Shown here one piece after another: positions 1 through 7,466 of a DNA stretch of 32,448 nucleotides; within the stretch, counting starts at the first letter, position 1; every line of letters begins with the position of its first letter. The notes under the pieces are model-generated. The model was not told the origin of the DNA. It made no database searches and saw nothing but the letters and a program-made list of their open reading frames with translations. Source of the stretch: Myxococcota bacterium (GTDB lineage: Bacteria; Myxococcota_A; UBA9160; SZUA-336); NCBI GenBank assembly GCA_035498015.1, contig DATKAO010000128.1, positions 1 through 32,448 on the forward strand. Reading direction: 5' to 3'. The translations under genes were made by a program, and so were the position numbers.

Positions 1-1
1 C

Positions 2-1035
<1,034 letters not shown>

Positions 1036-1039
<4 letters not shown>

Positions 1040-1488
1040 GTGACCTGCGCGACCTCTACCAGGAAGTGATTCTCGACCACACGAAGCACCCGCGGAACTT
1101 CGGCGCGCTCGAGCACCCCACGCACCGCGCCACCGGCTACAACCCGCTGTGCGGTGACCAGCTCGTGCTCATGCTCGACGTCGAGGGCGACCGGGTGCGC
1201 GACGCGCGCTTCGCCGGCAAGGGCTGCGCGATCTCGACCGCCTCGGCATCGCTGCTCACCGAGGCCGTGAAGGGCCACACCACCGCCGAGGCGCACGACC
1301 TGTTCGAGCGCTTCCACCACGTGGTGACCGCGCCCGCCGGCGGCGAGCCCGACCTCGCGGGCCTGGGCAAGCTGGCCGCGCTCGCGGGCGTGCGCGAGTT
1401 CCCCATGCGCGTGAAGTGCGCGAGCCTGGCGTGGCACACGCTGGAAGCGGCGCTCTCCGGCTCGGCCGAGCCGGTGTCGACGGAGTGA
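1036..1488 (+). CDS. sufU: SufU-type Fe-S assembly / sulfur-acceptor protein
   Basis: 150-residue member of the IscU/NifU-N fold family, SufU type. It accepts persulfide sulfur from SufS, usually in a zinc-dependent way. The ligand set is visible: Cys39 in NPLCGDQ, Asp41, Cys64 in GKGCAIS and Cys128 in VKCASL. The insertion typical of SufU between the second and third cysteines is present, and there is no IscU LPPVK motif. The frame is open much further upstream, but the ATG at 1036 gives a canonical N-terminus (SDLRDLYQEVILDHTKHPRN) and a 4-base overlap with sufS. The next gene begins 6 bases after the stop. That sufS-sufU order is typical of SUF operons. Confidence 0.95.
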
Positions 1489-1494
1489 CTCCTG

Positions 1495-1806
1495 ATGAGT
1501 GATCCAGCCGCCATCCGCGAAGCCGTGATCGAGGTGCTGCGCACCGTGTTCGATCCGGAGATCCCGGTCAACATCTACGAGCTCGGCCTGGTCTACGGGA
1601 TCGACGTGGACGACGAGAACCACGTGAAGATCCGCATGACCCTGACCTCGCCCATGTGTCCCGTGGCCGAGTCACTCCCGCCCGAGGTCGAGCAGAAGGT
1701 GCGCGCGGTGCCCGGAGTGGCGCACGCCGACGTCGACCTCACCTGGGAGCCGCCCTGGAACCCGTCGATGATGAGCGAGGCGGCGAAGCTCCAGCTCGGA
1801 TTCTGA
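1495..1806 (+). CDS. sufT: SufT-like DUF59 (MIP18 family) Fe-S maturation protein
   Basis: 103-residue single-domain DUF59/MIP18 protein. These proteins take part in late Fe-S cluster maturation or carrier steps. The signature DPEIPVNIYELGLVY (residues 20-34) is complete, and the conserved cysteine is Cys55 in TSPMCP. The C-terminal WEPPWNPSMMSEAAK block is typical of the SufT/PaaD-like group. The ATG at 1495 is preceded by GGAG at 1482-1485, inside the end of sufU. It is third in the sufS-sufU-sufT order, which supports a SUF role over the phenylacetate role of PaaD. The stop is one base from the stop of the convergent amidohydrolase gene. Confidence 0.9.
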   Translation: MSDPAAIREAVIEVLRTVFDPEIPVNIYELGLVYGIDVDDENHVKIRMTLTSPMCPVAESLPPEVEQKVRAVPGVAHADVDLTWEPPWNPSMMSEAAKLQLGF

Positions 1807-1807
1807 C

Positions 1808-2968
1808 TCAGGGCAGCGCGATCCGGTACAAGTCTCGCGCGTTGTCGCCCAGGAAGCGCTCCCGGTCGGGTGGCTTCAACAGCCCGGCCAGCTCCTCGAC
1901 CTCGCGCGCGTAGCTGGCGGTGTGGTCGGCGTGCGGGAAGTCACTGGCCCAGAAGAAGCGGTCCGCGCCCAGGCGGTCCACCAGCGCGGGGATGGTCCGT
2001 TCGTCGGGGTCGGCCGAGATGAAGCAGCGGGTCTTGAAGTAGTGACTGGGCTTCTCGGCCAGCGGCACGCGCTCGCCGATGAACGTCGCCTCGTACACCG
2101 CGTCGAGGCGATCGAGCCAGTAGCCGATCCAGCCGGCGCCGCTCTCGAGCACCACCACGTTCAAGCGCGGGAAGCGGTCGAAGACGCCGAAGTCGAACAG
2201 CGTCGTGAAGGCATGGCGCACGCCGTCGGCGGCGGTCACGCTCGCCAGCAGCCGGGTCTTTCGCTGCAAGGTGAAACGCGTGGGCGCGATCGCGGGCGGC
2301 TCGAACGACGGGTGGATCGCGAGCGGCACGCCCAGGTCCTGCGCCGCGGCGAAGACCGGGTCGTGGTCGGAGTGGCCGTGCGGCAGCCGGCTCCAGGTGA
2401 ACGGCACGACGAATGCACCCCGACAGCCATCGCGCACCGCGCGCTCGAGCTCGCGCGCGGCCCCCTTCGGGTCGCCGAGCGAAAGGTGTGCAATCGGCAC
2501 GAGGCGGCCTTGCGAGTCACGGCAGAAGTCGGCGATCCAGCGGTTGTAGGCCCGGCAGTAGGCGAGCGAGAGCTCGGCGTCGGGCAGCTCGGCTTCCCAC
2601 AGAATGCCGATCGTGGGGTACAGCACGGCGGCTTCGAGGTTCTCGGCGTCGAGTCTCTCGAGGCGCTCGCGCATGTCCATCGATCCGTGCGGCGCGCCGG
2701 CCAGGTAGGTGCGCTCGGGCGACGGCCGCACGTCTTCGACGTGCATCTTGCCCATGGCGCCGAGCGTGCCGGGAAAGCCCTTGCGCGCCAGCAGCGACGC
2801 CTGCCCGCCGATCTCGAGATACTCGAGGCCCTCCTCGTCGGTGCGAATGCGCAGCGCGCGGTCGCGATGACGCGGCTCGAGATAGCGCTCCCACAAGTCG
2901 GGCGGCTCCAGGATGTGGCCGTCGGCGTCGATCGCGCCGTCATAACGGATTCGGTAGATGTCGCGCAT
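1808..2968 (-). CDS. Amidohydrolase family 2 (TIM-barrel metal-dependent hydrolase)
   Basis: 386-residue cytoplasmic protein of the amidohydrolase-2 family (COG2159; relatives of aminocarboxymuconate-semialdehyde decarboxylase). The N-terminal metal motif DADGH gives Asp16 and His18. A mid-protein AIHPSFEPP supplies another histidine, and the C-terminal FWASDFPHADH supplies the conserved Asp. Substrate cannot be told from sequence; members decarboxylate or hydrolyse aromatic or cyclic acids. I chose the ATG at 2968, 10 codons before the metal motif. A TTG at 3004 is possible. A TAGAAT hexamer at 2979-2974 (minus strand) lies five bases before the ATG, with TTGGAA 19 bases further upstream, so the transcript may be leaderless. 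Its start codon shares CATG with the divergent lipoprotein gene. Confidence 0.85.
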   Translation of the reverse strand: MRDIYRIRYDGAIDADGHILEPPDLWERYLEPRHRDRALRIRTDEEGLEYLEIGGQASLLARKGFPGTLGAMGKMHVEDVRPSPERTYLAGAPHGSMDMRERLERLDAENLEAAVLYPTIGILWEAELPDAELSLAYCRAYNRWIADFCRDSQGRLVPIAHLSLGDPKGAARELERAVRDGCRGAFVVPFTWSRLPHGHSDHDPVFAAAQDLGVPLAIHPSFEPPAIAPTRFTLQRKTRLLASVTAADGVRHAFTTLFDFGVFDRFPRLNVVVLESGAGWIGYWLDRLDAVYEATFIGERVPLAEKPSHYFKTRCFISADPDERTIPALVDRLGADRFFWASDFPHADHTASYAREVEELAGLLKPPDRERFLGDNARDLYRIALP

Positions 2969-3458
2969 GGCGCATTCTAGGCTGCGGACGCGGGCGCTTT
3001 CCAAGGGCCGGCTGCCGGCCCTGTGGCTGGCCGCCGGCCTGGCCGGCTGCCTGGGCAGTTACGACCGCGCCGTCGACGAGACGCGCGCGGGGCTGATCGG
3101 CAAGAGCGAGAGCGAGCTGCGCCAGTGTCTCGGCGTGCCGACCGAGTTCGACCAGGAGGGCGGCGAGGAGTTCCTGACCTTCCGCTGGACCGTCAAGCCC
3201 GACGGCCGGCCGCGCCTCTCGCCCGGGGGCGGGGTGGTGGTGGGCATCGACCCGCGCGGGCCGCGCGACGCCCAGGGCTTCCCGATCGACCCCGAGCGCG
3301 GGCCGTTCTGCCAGCTCGACTTCGTGCTGGGCAAGGAGGGAGTCACCAAGGTGGTCGCCACCGGCCGCGACGACGTCGGCATGCGCATCGACGGCCAGTG
3401 CATGATGCGCGCGCGGCGCTGCCTCGACCGCAACTACGACGACGCCGACCCCGAGTGA
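2967..3458 (+). CDS. Small lipoprotein with BamE/SmpA-OmlA-like domain
   Basis: 163-residue predicted lipoprotein. A basic n-region and hydrophobic stretch (LPALWLAAGLAGC) end in an LAGC lipobox with Cys28. The mature part has LIGKSESELRQCLGVPTEF followed by an aromatic strand (FLTFRW). This matches the G-x(n)-hydrophobic-LG-x-P pattern of SmpA/OmlA (BamE) folds, which bind at the outer membrane. Assignment to BamE itself is not supported; many small lipoproteins share this fold. Extra cysteines (FCQLDF, QCMMRARRC) occur in the second half. The start is uncertain: ATG at 2958 is in the same frame, and ATG 2967 overlaps the divergent amidohydrolase start. The 3' end overlaps the convergent lipoate-ligase-like gene by 25 bases. 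Confidence 0.6.
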   Translation: MAHSRLRTRALSKGRLPALWLAAGLAGCLGSYDRAVDETRAGLIGKSESELRQCLGVPTEFDQEGGEEFLTFRWTVKPDGRPRLSPGGGVVVGIDPRGPRDAQGFPIDPERGPFCQLDFVLGKEGVTKVVATGRDDVGMRIDGQCMMRARRCLDRNYDDADPE

Positions 3459-4375
3459 GTCGCGGAGCGCGCGATCGCCTCGGCCAGCGTGCGCGCGTCG
3501 GTGACTCCCACGACGCTGGCGTCGGGCGCTGCCAGCCAGCGCCCTGCGAGCTCGCGCACGCGCGCCGCGCCGGGCTCGAGCCCGACCAGTGACTCCTCGA
3601 GCGCGCGCAGCGCGCCGGGCGCCGCCATGAAGTCGCCGCGCAGCCGCACCCGCTCGAGCGAGCCGCCTGCGGCGAGAGAGACGTGGGCCTCGAGCTCGCC
3701 GATCGGCGTGGCGACCGGTCCGGCGCTCGCGAGCCCCGCGAGCTCGGGGTCTGCCAGGGCCGGCGGCTCGGCCTCACCGGCCGGATGCGGCTCGAACGCG
3801 AGGCCGAAGCGGGCCGCGAACCCGGCCGCGAGCGCATCGGCGAGCGCTGCCGCCGGAACCCCGAGCGTGCCCGCGGGCGGCAGCGGCGGCAGGCCGGGAA
3901 AGGCCGGGTCGGCCTCGCCGCCGGCCACCGTCCGCTCGGCCGCGCACACCGCCTGGAAGAGCAGGCCGCCGCGCGCGTCGCGTCCCAGCGCGAGCTGTGC
4001 GATCCGGCGCCCGCCGCCGACGACGAAGTCACGGCCCGGGTAGCTCGCTCTTACACCGAATGGTGTCAGCCCGGCGAGCACGCCGCGCACCCAGCGGTTC
4101 AGGAGCCGCGGGCCCGACTGCACGGGCGTCGGCTCCGCCAGCCAGGCGGCGGGATCGGCCGCGCGCGCGCACAAGAGCACGCAGCCCGGGCCGATGCGCG
4201 CCGACCGGCCCCCGCAGCTCGCGCGCAGCTCGTGCGCTTCGCCCGACCGGCCGGGGCGCTGGAAGACGCCCAAGAGACCGGCCGGCGCGCCGGCCAGATC
4301 GGCCACCAGCAGCGCGTCGGCAGCGCACTCGCACGCCAGCCACGCCAAGGTCCTGACCGTACGTTCCGCAGACAC
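3434..4375 (-). CDS. Lipoate-protein ligase A-like protein with altered active-site motif
   Basis: 313 residues from the GTG at 4375. The N-terminal half follows the LplA/LipM fold: a start like ACECAADALLVADL, a GRSGEAHELRASCGG segment, then LLNRWVRGVLAGL and PGRDFVVGGGRRIAQLALGR. The C-terminal domain matches the LplA accessory domain (RLRGDFMAAPGALRALEESL). Family members join lipoate or octanoate to E2 and GcvH lysines through a conserved Lys in an RK(I/V)xGxA motif. Here the sequence is RRIAQLA: the Lys position (codon 4006-4004) is Arg and the following Gly-Ser is lost, so activity is doubtful. The frame stays open to a GTG at 4519, but the 4375 start puts the first strand where the family has it. 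Confidence 0.65.
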   Translation of the reverse strand: MSAERTVRTLAWLACECAADALLVADLAGAPAGLLGVFQRPGRSGEAHELRASCGGRSARIGPGCVLLCARAADPAAWLAEPTPVQSGPRLLNRWVRGVLAGLTPFGVRASYPGRDFVVGGGRRIAQLALGRDARGGLLFQAVCAAERTVAGGEADPAFPGLPPLPPAGTLGVPAAALADALAAGFAARFGLAFEPHPAGEAEPPALADPELAGLASAGPVATPIGELEAHVSLAAGGSLERVRLRGDFMAAPGALRALEESLVGLEPGAARVRELAGRWLAAPDASVVGVTDARTLAEAIARSATHSGSASS

Positions 4376-4608
4376 CCCCGCCAGACGAGTGAGTCGCACG
4401 GCCCGACGCGCATGTCCGCTTCCGGCGTGTGCATCTTCGGCTGGAACCAAGCGACTGACTCCCCTGCGAGGGCGAACTACCGCTGAGACTTCGCGCGCCT
4501 GGCTCGCGAACACGCGCACGCCCTGCGCACCCCCTTACTACGTCAACCCGGCGGAGCGTTCCACCGAAACACTGAGGTGCGGGGGGTTTGCCCCCGGGGG
4601 AGTGCTCG
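4376..4608. promoter_or_regulatory. Divergent intergenic region upstream of the DUF11 cluster
   Basis: This 233-base region lies between the lipoate-ligase-like gene and the first DUF11 gene and should hold both promoters. I found no convincing -35/-10 pair. Its end is notable: G6 (4581-4586), TTTG, C5 (4591-4595) and G5 (4596-4600) follow one another. The first two runs can form a 5-bp hairpin. The last run begins the likely ribosome-binding site GGGGGAG (4596-4602), eight bases before the TTG start at 4609 if counted from the G tract's end. A hairpin so close to the Shine-Dalgarno sequence could affect initiation. If the lipoate-ligase-like gene starts at 4519, much of this region is coding. 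Confidence 0.4.
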
Positions 4609-5610
4609 TTGCCGAGGATCTTTGCCGATCCACGGAGTCGCCTTGCGCGCGTCGCATGGCTCTTTGTGTTCCAGCTCACTGCGAGTCACGCGTGGGCCCT
4701 GGGCACTCCTGCGGGCACTCCGGTCCCGAATACCGCCACGGTGAATTGGTCCGTCGGGCCTGGAACGAGCTTCAGCGCTTCCAGCACCACGCAGTTCGTG
4801 GTGGACGAGCTCGTGAACGTGGTCGTCACGCTGCAGACCGTGAGCCCGGTCGGTGTCCTCTCCCCCGACACCAACCGGCAGCTCACGTTCCTGATCAGCA
4901 ACACCGGCAACGGAACTGACTCGTACACGCTGCTGCTCGACCCGGTGCAGGGCGGCGACCAGTTCGACCCGACCAACGCGCGGCTGTATCTCGACAGCAA
5001 CGGGTCGACGGCCTACGAGCCGGGCGTCGACGCGCTCTACCAGCCGGGCGTGAACGACCCGACCATCGCCGCCGACGGCTCGCGCCTGGTGTTCGCCCTG
5101 CTCGACATCCCGGCGGGCCGGGTGAACGGCGACGTGGGCAACGTGATCGTGCGCGCCACGTCGAAGACCGGCACCGGCGCGGGCACGATCGTGATCGGCG
5201 GCGGCGACGCCGGCTCCGACGCCGTGATCGGCGCCGGCGCGGGCATGTCGACCGTGCTGGGCGGCTTCCTGGTCAGCGACCTCGCGGTCTCGATCGTGAA
5301 GACCGCGGTCGTGCTCGACCTGGGCGGCGGCACCACGCCCGCGCCCGGCTCGAGAATCACCTACACGCTGCAGGTCTCGGTCACCGGCACGGGCTCGGTC
5401 GCGAACCTGGTCGTGACCGACCCGCTGCCGCCGTTCACGAGTTACGTCGGGAGCTCGCTCCTGCTCAACGGCGGCGCGCTCAGCGACGCCGCGGACGCAG
5501 ACGCCGGCGACTTCGGCGGCACCACGGCGAATCAAGTCACCGTGCGACTCGGCACCGTCGCCGGCGGCTCAGTTCCGCAAACGATCCGCTTCGCGGTCAC
5601 GATCAACTAG
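4609..5610 (+). CDS. Secreted DUF11-repeat protein A (first gene of surface cluster)
   Basis: 333 residues from the TTG at 4609, which follows GGGGGAG; a TTG at 4588 is in frame. The signal peptide (RLARVAWLFVFQLTASHAWA) is probably cut after Ala30. The mature protein starts GTPAGTPVPNTATVNWSV. A middle module has a calcium-loop-like LDSNGSTAYEPGVDA. A C-terminal DUF11/TIGR01451 domain (SIVKTAVVLDL, then PAPGSRITYTLQVSVTG and VVTDPLPPFTSYV) ends in IRFAVTIN. DUF11 domains are Ig-like beta-sandwiches of cell-surface proteins. The gene is a diverged paralog of the one at 6195 and shares its PNTA-type start with the giant gene at 7446. No catalytic motif, sortase signal or membrane anchor is visible. 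Protein B starts 12 bases after the stop. Function unknown. Confidence 0.8.
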   Translation: MPRIFADPRSRLARVAWLFVFQLTASHAWALGTPAGTPVPNTATVNWSVGPGTSFSASSTTQFVVDELVNVVVTLQTVSPVGVLSPDTNRQLTFLISNTGNGTDSYTLLLDPVQGGDQFDPTNARLYLDSNGSTAYEPGVDALYQPGVNDPTIAADGSRLVFALLDIPAGRVNGDVGNVIVRATSKTGTGAGTIVIGGGDAGSDAVIGAGAGMSTVLGGFLVSDLAVSIVKTAVVLDLGGGTTPAPGSRITYTLQVSVTGTGSVANLVVTDPLPPFTSYVGSSLLLNGGALSDAADADAGDFGGTTANQVTVRLGTVAGGSVPQTIRFAVTIN

Positions 5611-5615
5611 GAGGG
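5609..5615 (+). promoter_or_regulatory. Ribosome-binding site of protein B
   Basis: AGGAGGG, a near-perfect Shine-Dalgarno sequence seven bases before the ATG at 5623. It overlaps the TAG stop of the preceding gene, which fixes the start of protein B and suggests coupled translation. Confidence 0.8.
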
Positions 5616-5622
5616 TACACCA

Positions 5623-6111
5623 ATGCGCAAGTCAGTCAGTCTCGCTCTCGCACTCACGCTGTTCGCGTGGGGCGCGCGCGCGGGCGCCGAGGCGACGGGG
5701 GTCGAGATCAAGGCCACCGCCGAGGTCGAAGTCAAGATCAAGGGCGACGACGGCAACGAGACCGTGCAGCGCCAGCCGGCCAAGAAGGTCCCGCCGGGCG
5801 GCTCGGTGATCTACACGCTGCGCGCCGAGAACAAGGGCTCGAAGCCCGCGGCCGACGTGGTCGTGACCGACCCGATCCCGGAGCACATGGACTACGTCGA
5901 TGGCTCCGCCAGCAGCGACGGCGCCCAGGTCACGTTCTCGACGGACGGCGGCAAGACGTTCCTGGCCAAGGAAAAGCTCGTGGTCAAGACGAAGGACGGC
6001 ACCAGCCGCGCCGCGCTGGCCTCGGAGCTGACGCACATCCGTTGGCGTTTCGAAAAACCCCTCGCCCCCGGTGAGTCGCGCTCGGTCGAGTTCCGCGCGC
6101 GCGTGGAGTGA
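5623..6111 (+). CDS. Secreted single-DUF11-domain protein B
   Basis: 162 residues. A clear signal peptide (RKSVSLALALTLFAWGARA) is followed by a short charged stretch rich in Lys and Glu (EIKATAEVEVKIKGDDGNE) and one DUF11 domain: VPPGGSVIYTLRAENKGSKP, VVTDPIPEHMDYVDGSAS, and an ending RSVEFRARVE. The central segment STDGGKTFLAKEKL is common in this family. There are no cysteines or membrane anchor, so it is probably periplasmic, secreted or surface-assembled. It sits between the paralogs A and C but lacks their NTA-type N-terminus and middle module, so it may be an adaptor or terminal subunit; that is inference. It is expressed from a strong Shine-Dalgarno site directly after gene A. Confidence 0.8.
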   Translation: MRKSVSLALALTLFAWGARAGAEATGVEIKATAEVEVKIKGDDGNETVQRQPAKKVPPGGSVIYTLRAENKGSKPAADVVVTDPIPEHMDYVDGSASSDGAQVTFSTDGGKTFLAKEKLVVKTKDGTSRAALASELTHIRWRFEKPLAPGESRSVEFRARVE

Positions 6112-6194
6112 GTCAAAAGAGTTCCCCCCCAAAGGAGGAAGCGCGCAGCACGCGCATCAAGTGCTGAGTCCGTAATACAGCAAGGAGTAGGTCA
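6112..6194 (+). promoter_or_regulatory. Leader between proteins B and C with C7 tract and an orphan Shine-Dalgarno
   Basis: 83 bases without a gene. It contains a C7 run (6124-6130) directly followed by AAAGGAGGA (6131-6139), a strong Shine-Dalgarno-like sequence with no start codon at normal spacing. GCGCG-CAGCA-CGCGC and AGCAC-GTGCT can form small, mutually exclusive stems. The working Shine-Dalgarno for protein C is AAGGAG at 6182-6187, seven bases before the ATG. The only reading frame after the orphan site is a four-codon GTG-TAA frame, which I do not call a gene. Confidence 0.4.
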
Positions 6195-7259
6195 ATGTTG
6201 AGGCACATGCAGACACGGATGGCAAGAACGCTTGCCATCGCTGCGCTCGTCGTGGGCGCAGCGAACGTGACGAAGGCGGCCGGAACGGCTGCCGGAGTCA
6301 CGATTTCCAACACGGCGAGCGTCAACTACAGCGTCAACGCGGTGGCCCAGCCGGCCATCACCTCGAACGCCGCCGACTTCGTGGTCGACCGGCGCGTCGA
6401 TCTGACGCTCACCGCCCCGGTCACGTACGTGAACGTGACTCCGGGCACCGCGGGGAACGCAATCCCCTTCACCCTGACCAATACCAGCAACGCGCCGTTG
6501 AACTTCACGCTGGCAGCGGCGAACAACGCGACCGACCCGTACGGCGGAACGGACAACTTCAATCCGACCGCACTGACGGTGTTCGTCGACGGCAACGGCA
6601 ACGGCACGTATCAGGCCGGTACCGATACCGCGACCACGGTCGATACCCTGGCGGCCGACGCGTCGATCACGGTGTTCATCGTCGGCACCATCCCGGGCGG
6701 CCAGGCCAACGCGAGCATCGCGGCGGTCACGATGACCGCGACCGGTCGTGAGACGACCGCCAACGGTGGCGGCGCGCTCACCAACGACTCCGGCGTTGCC
6801 GACACGGCCGCGACGGTGCAGACGGTGTTCGCGGACGGTGCGGGTGCAACCGACGCCGCCAACGACGCCGCGTTCTCCAGGACGGGCGCCTACTTCGTGC
6901 AGGGCGCCAACGTCTCGGTCGTGAAGTCCGAGGCGATCATCAGCGACCCCATCAACAACACCACCAACCCCAAGCACATTCCGGGTGCGATCGTCGAGTA
7001 CACGGTGACGGTGACCAACGCTGCGGCCTCGGCCGTTGCGGCGACCTCGATCAGCGTGACCGACGTGCTACCCGCCACCGTGGCGTTCCAGACCGGAACG
7101 TACGGCGCCGGCAACGGCATCCAGGTGGACGGCGTCGCGAAGACGAACGCCGCCGACGGCGACAATGGCTCGTTCGCTGCGGGAACGGTGACGGTGACCA
7201 TACCGTCGCTCGCGCCCAACACGTCGTCGGTGATCAAGTTCCGGGTAGCCGTGAACTGA
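6195..7259 (+). CDS. Secreted DUF11-repeat protein C (paralog of A)
   Basis: 354 residues starting at the ATG at 6195, supported by AAGGAG seven bases upstream. A signal peptide (RTLAIAALVVGAANVTKA) is followed by a mature start with ISNTASVNYSVN. Next come FVVDRRVDLTLTAP, an ISNTGN-like strand (FTLTNTSNAPLNF), a calcium-loop-like VDGNGNGTYQAGTD, and a C-terminal DUF11 domain (VSVVKSEAIISDP, IPGAIVEYTVTVTN, SVTDVLPATVAFQ) ending in IKFRVAVN. The order and several motifs match protein A along the whole length, so the two arose by duplication. The protein is rich in Thr, Ala and Asn and has no cysteine, as expected for an exported beta-rich surface protein. Function unknown; a structural or adhesive subunit is the simplest reading. 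Confidence 0.8.
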   Translation: MLRHMQTRMARTLAIAALVVGAANVTKAAGTAAGVTISNTASVNYSVNAVAQPAITSNAADFVVDRRVDLTLTAPVTYVNVTPGTAGNAIPFTLTNTSNAPLNFTLAAANNATDPYGGTDNFNPTALTVFVDGNGNGTYQAGTDTATTVDTLAADASITVFIVGTIPGGQANASIAAVTMTATGRETTANGGGALTNDSGVADTAATVQTVFADGAGATDAANDAAFSRTGAYFVQGANVSVVKSEAIISDPINNTTNPKHIPGAIVEYTVTVTNAAASAVAATSISVTDVLPATVAFQTGTYGAGNGIQVDGVAKTNAADGDNGSFAAGTVTVTIPSLAPNTSSVIKFRVAVN

Positions 7260-7322
7260 GTCACTGACCGAGCCCCCACAGTGAGTCCCCCCCTTCCCGC
7301 GCGGCGGCGCATGCTCCGCTCG

Positions 7323-7346
7323 CGCGCCGGCCTCCTGGCCGGTGCG
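7323..7346 (+). repeat. 10-bp hairpin in leader of giant gene
   Basis: Arms 7323-7332 and 7337-7346 pair over ten positions with one G-U at 7326/7343, around a TCCT loop (7333-7336). It is purely GC-rich and lacks a T tract. Confidence 0.7.
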
Positions 7347-7389
7347 ACGCGAGAGCTCTGCGCGCGCGCAGATGAGACGGGGAGCTCAC

Positions 7390-7411
7390 CGGACCGCGAC
7401 CGCGTGGTCCG
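7390..7411 (+). repeat. 9-bp hairpin in leader of giant gene
   Basis: Arms 7390-7398 and 7403-7411 pair over nine positions, with one G-U, around an ACCG tetraloop (7399-7402). It lies 16 bases before the start-codon hairpin. Confidence 0.65.
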
Positions 7412-7427
7412 CACGTTGTGCCTCAAC

Positions 7428-7466
7428 GAACCGGCTGCGGCGGGAATGACCCGTCGCAGCCGGTTC
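7428..7466 (+). promoter_or_regulatory. 17-bp hairpin with the ATG start codon in its loop
   Basis: The left arm 7428-7444 pairs with the right arm 7450-7466 over 17 positions. Sixteen are Watson-Crick and one is G-U (7440/7454). The five-base loop is AATGA (7445-7449), and the ATG at 7446-7448 is the best start of the giant beta-barrel protein. The weak Shine-Dalgarno-like GGCGGG is buried in the left arm, and the right arm encodes TRRSRF, the basic start of the signal peptide. The structure should restrict translation initiation unless something opens it. Possible openers are ribosomes arriving from upstream, a protein or RNA ligand, or temperature; which one is not visible. Confidence 0.75.

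Larger units (their letters stand above)
7260..7445 (+). promoter_or_regulatory. Structured leader of the giant barrel gene
   Basis: 186 bases between gene C and the chosen start of the giant gene. In order it holds a 6-bp inverted repeat (7261-7266 with 7279-7284), a C7 run (7287-7293), a 10-bp hairpin with TCCT loop (7323-7346), a 9-bp hairpin with ACCG loop (7390-7411), and the left arm of the 17-bp start-codon hairpin (7428-7444). The giant gene's frame is open through this region from a GTG at 7281. However, the translated sequence is Arg-rich and not signal-like, while the sequence from 7446 is a textbook signal peptide. No T-rich tract follows any hairpin, so intrinsic termination is unlikely. 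Confidence 0.55.

Noticed and set aside
4481-4560. CTGAGA in the region before the DUF11 cluster, considered as part of a TPP riboswitch
   Set aside because: The rest of the THI-box (ACCTGA, GGxTAAT) is absent, and the downstream genes have no thiamine link.
4376-4608. c-di-GMP (GEMM) or cobalamin riboswitch upstream of surface genes
   Set aside because: None of the conserved core motifs of these classes could be found on either strand.
4609-7259. Sortase (LPxTG) or type IX sorting signals at the ends of the DUF11 proteins
   Set aside because: The proteins end in short DUF11 strands (FAVTIN, FRARVE, FRVAVN) with no hydrophobic anchor or sorting domain.
7281-7445. Upstream start (GTG 7281 or ATG 7311) for the giant protein
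   Set aside because: The extension is Arg-rich and would put a perfect signal peptide internally; the ATG at 7446 gives a normal export signal. It is kept as a possibility only.
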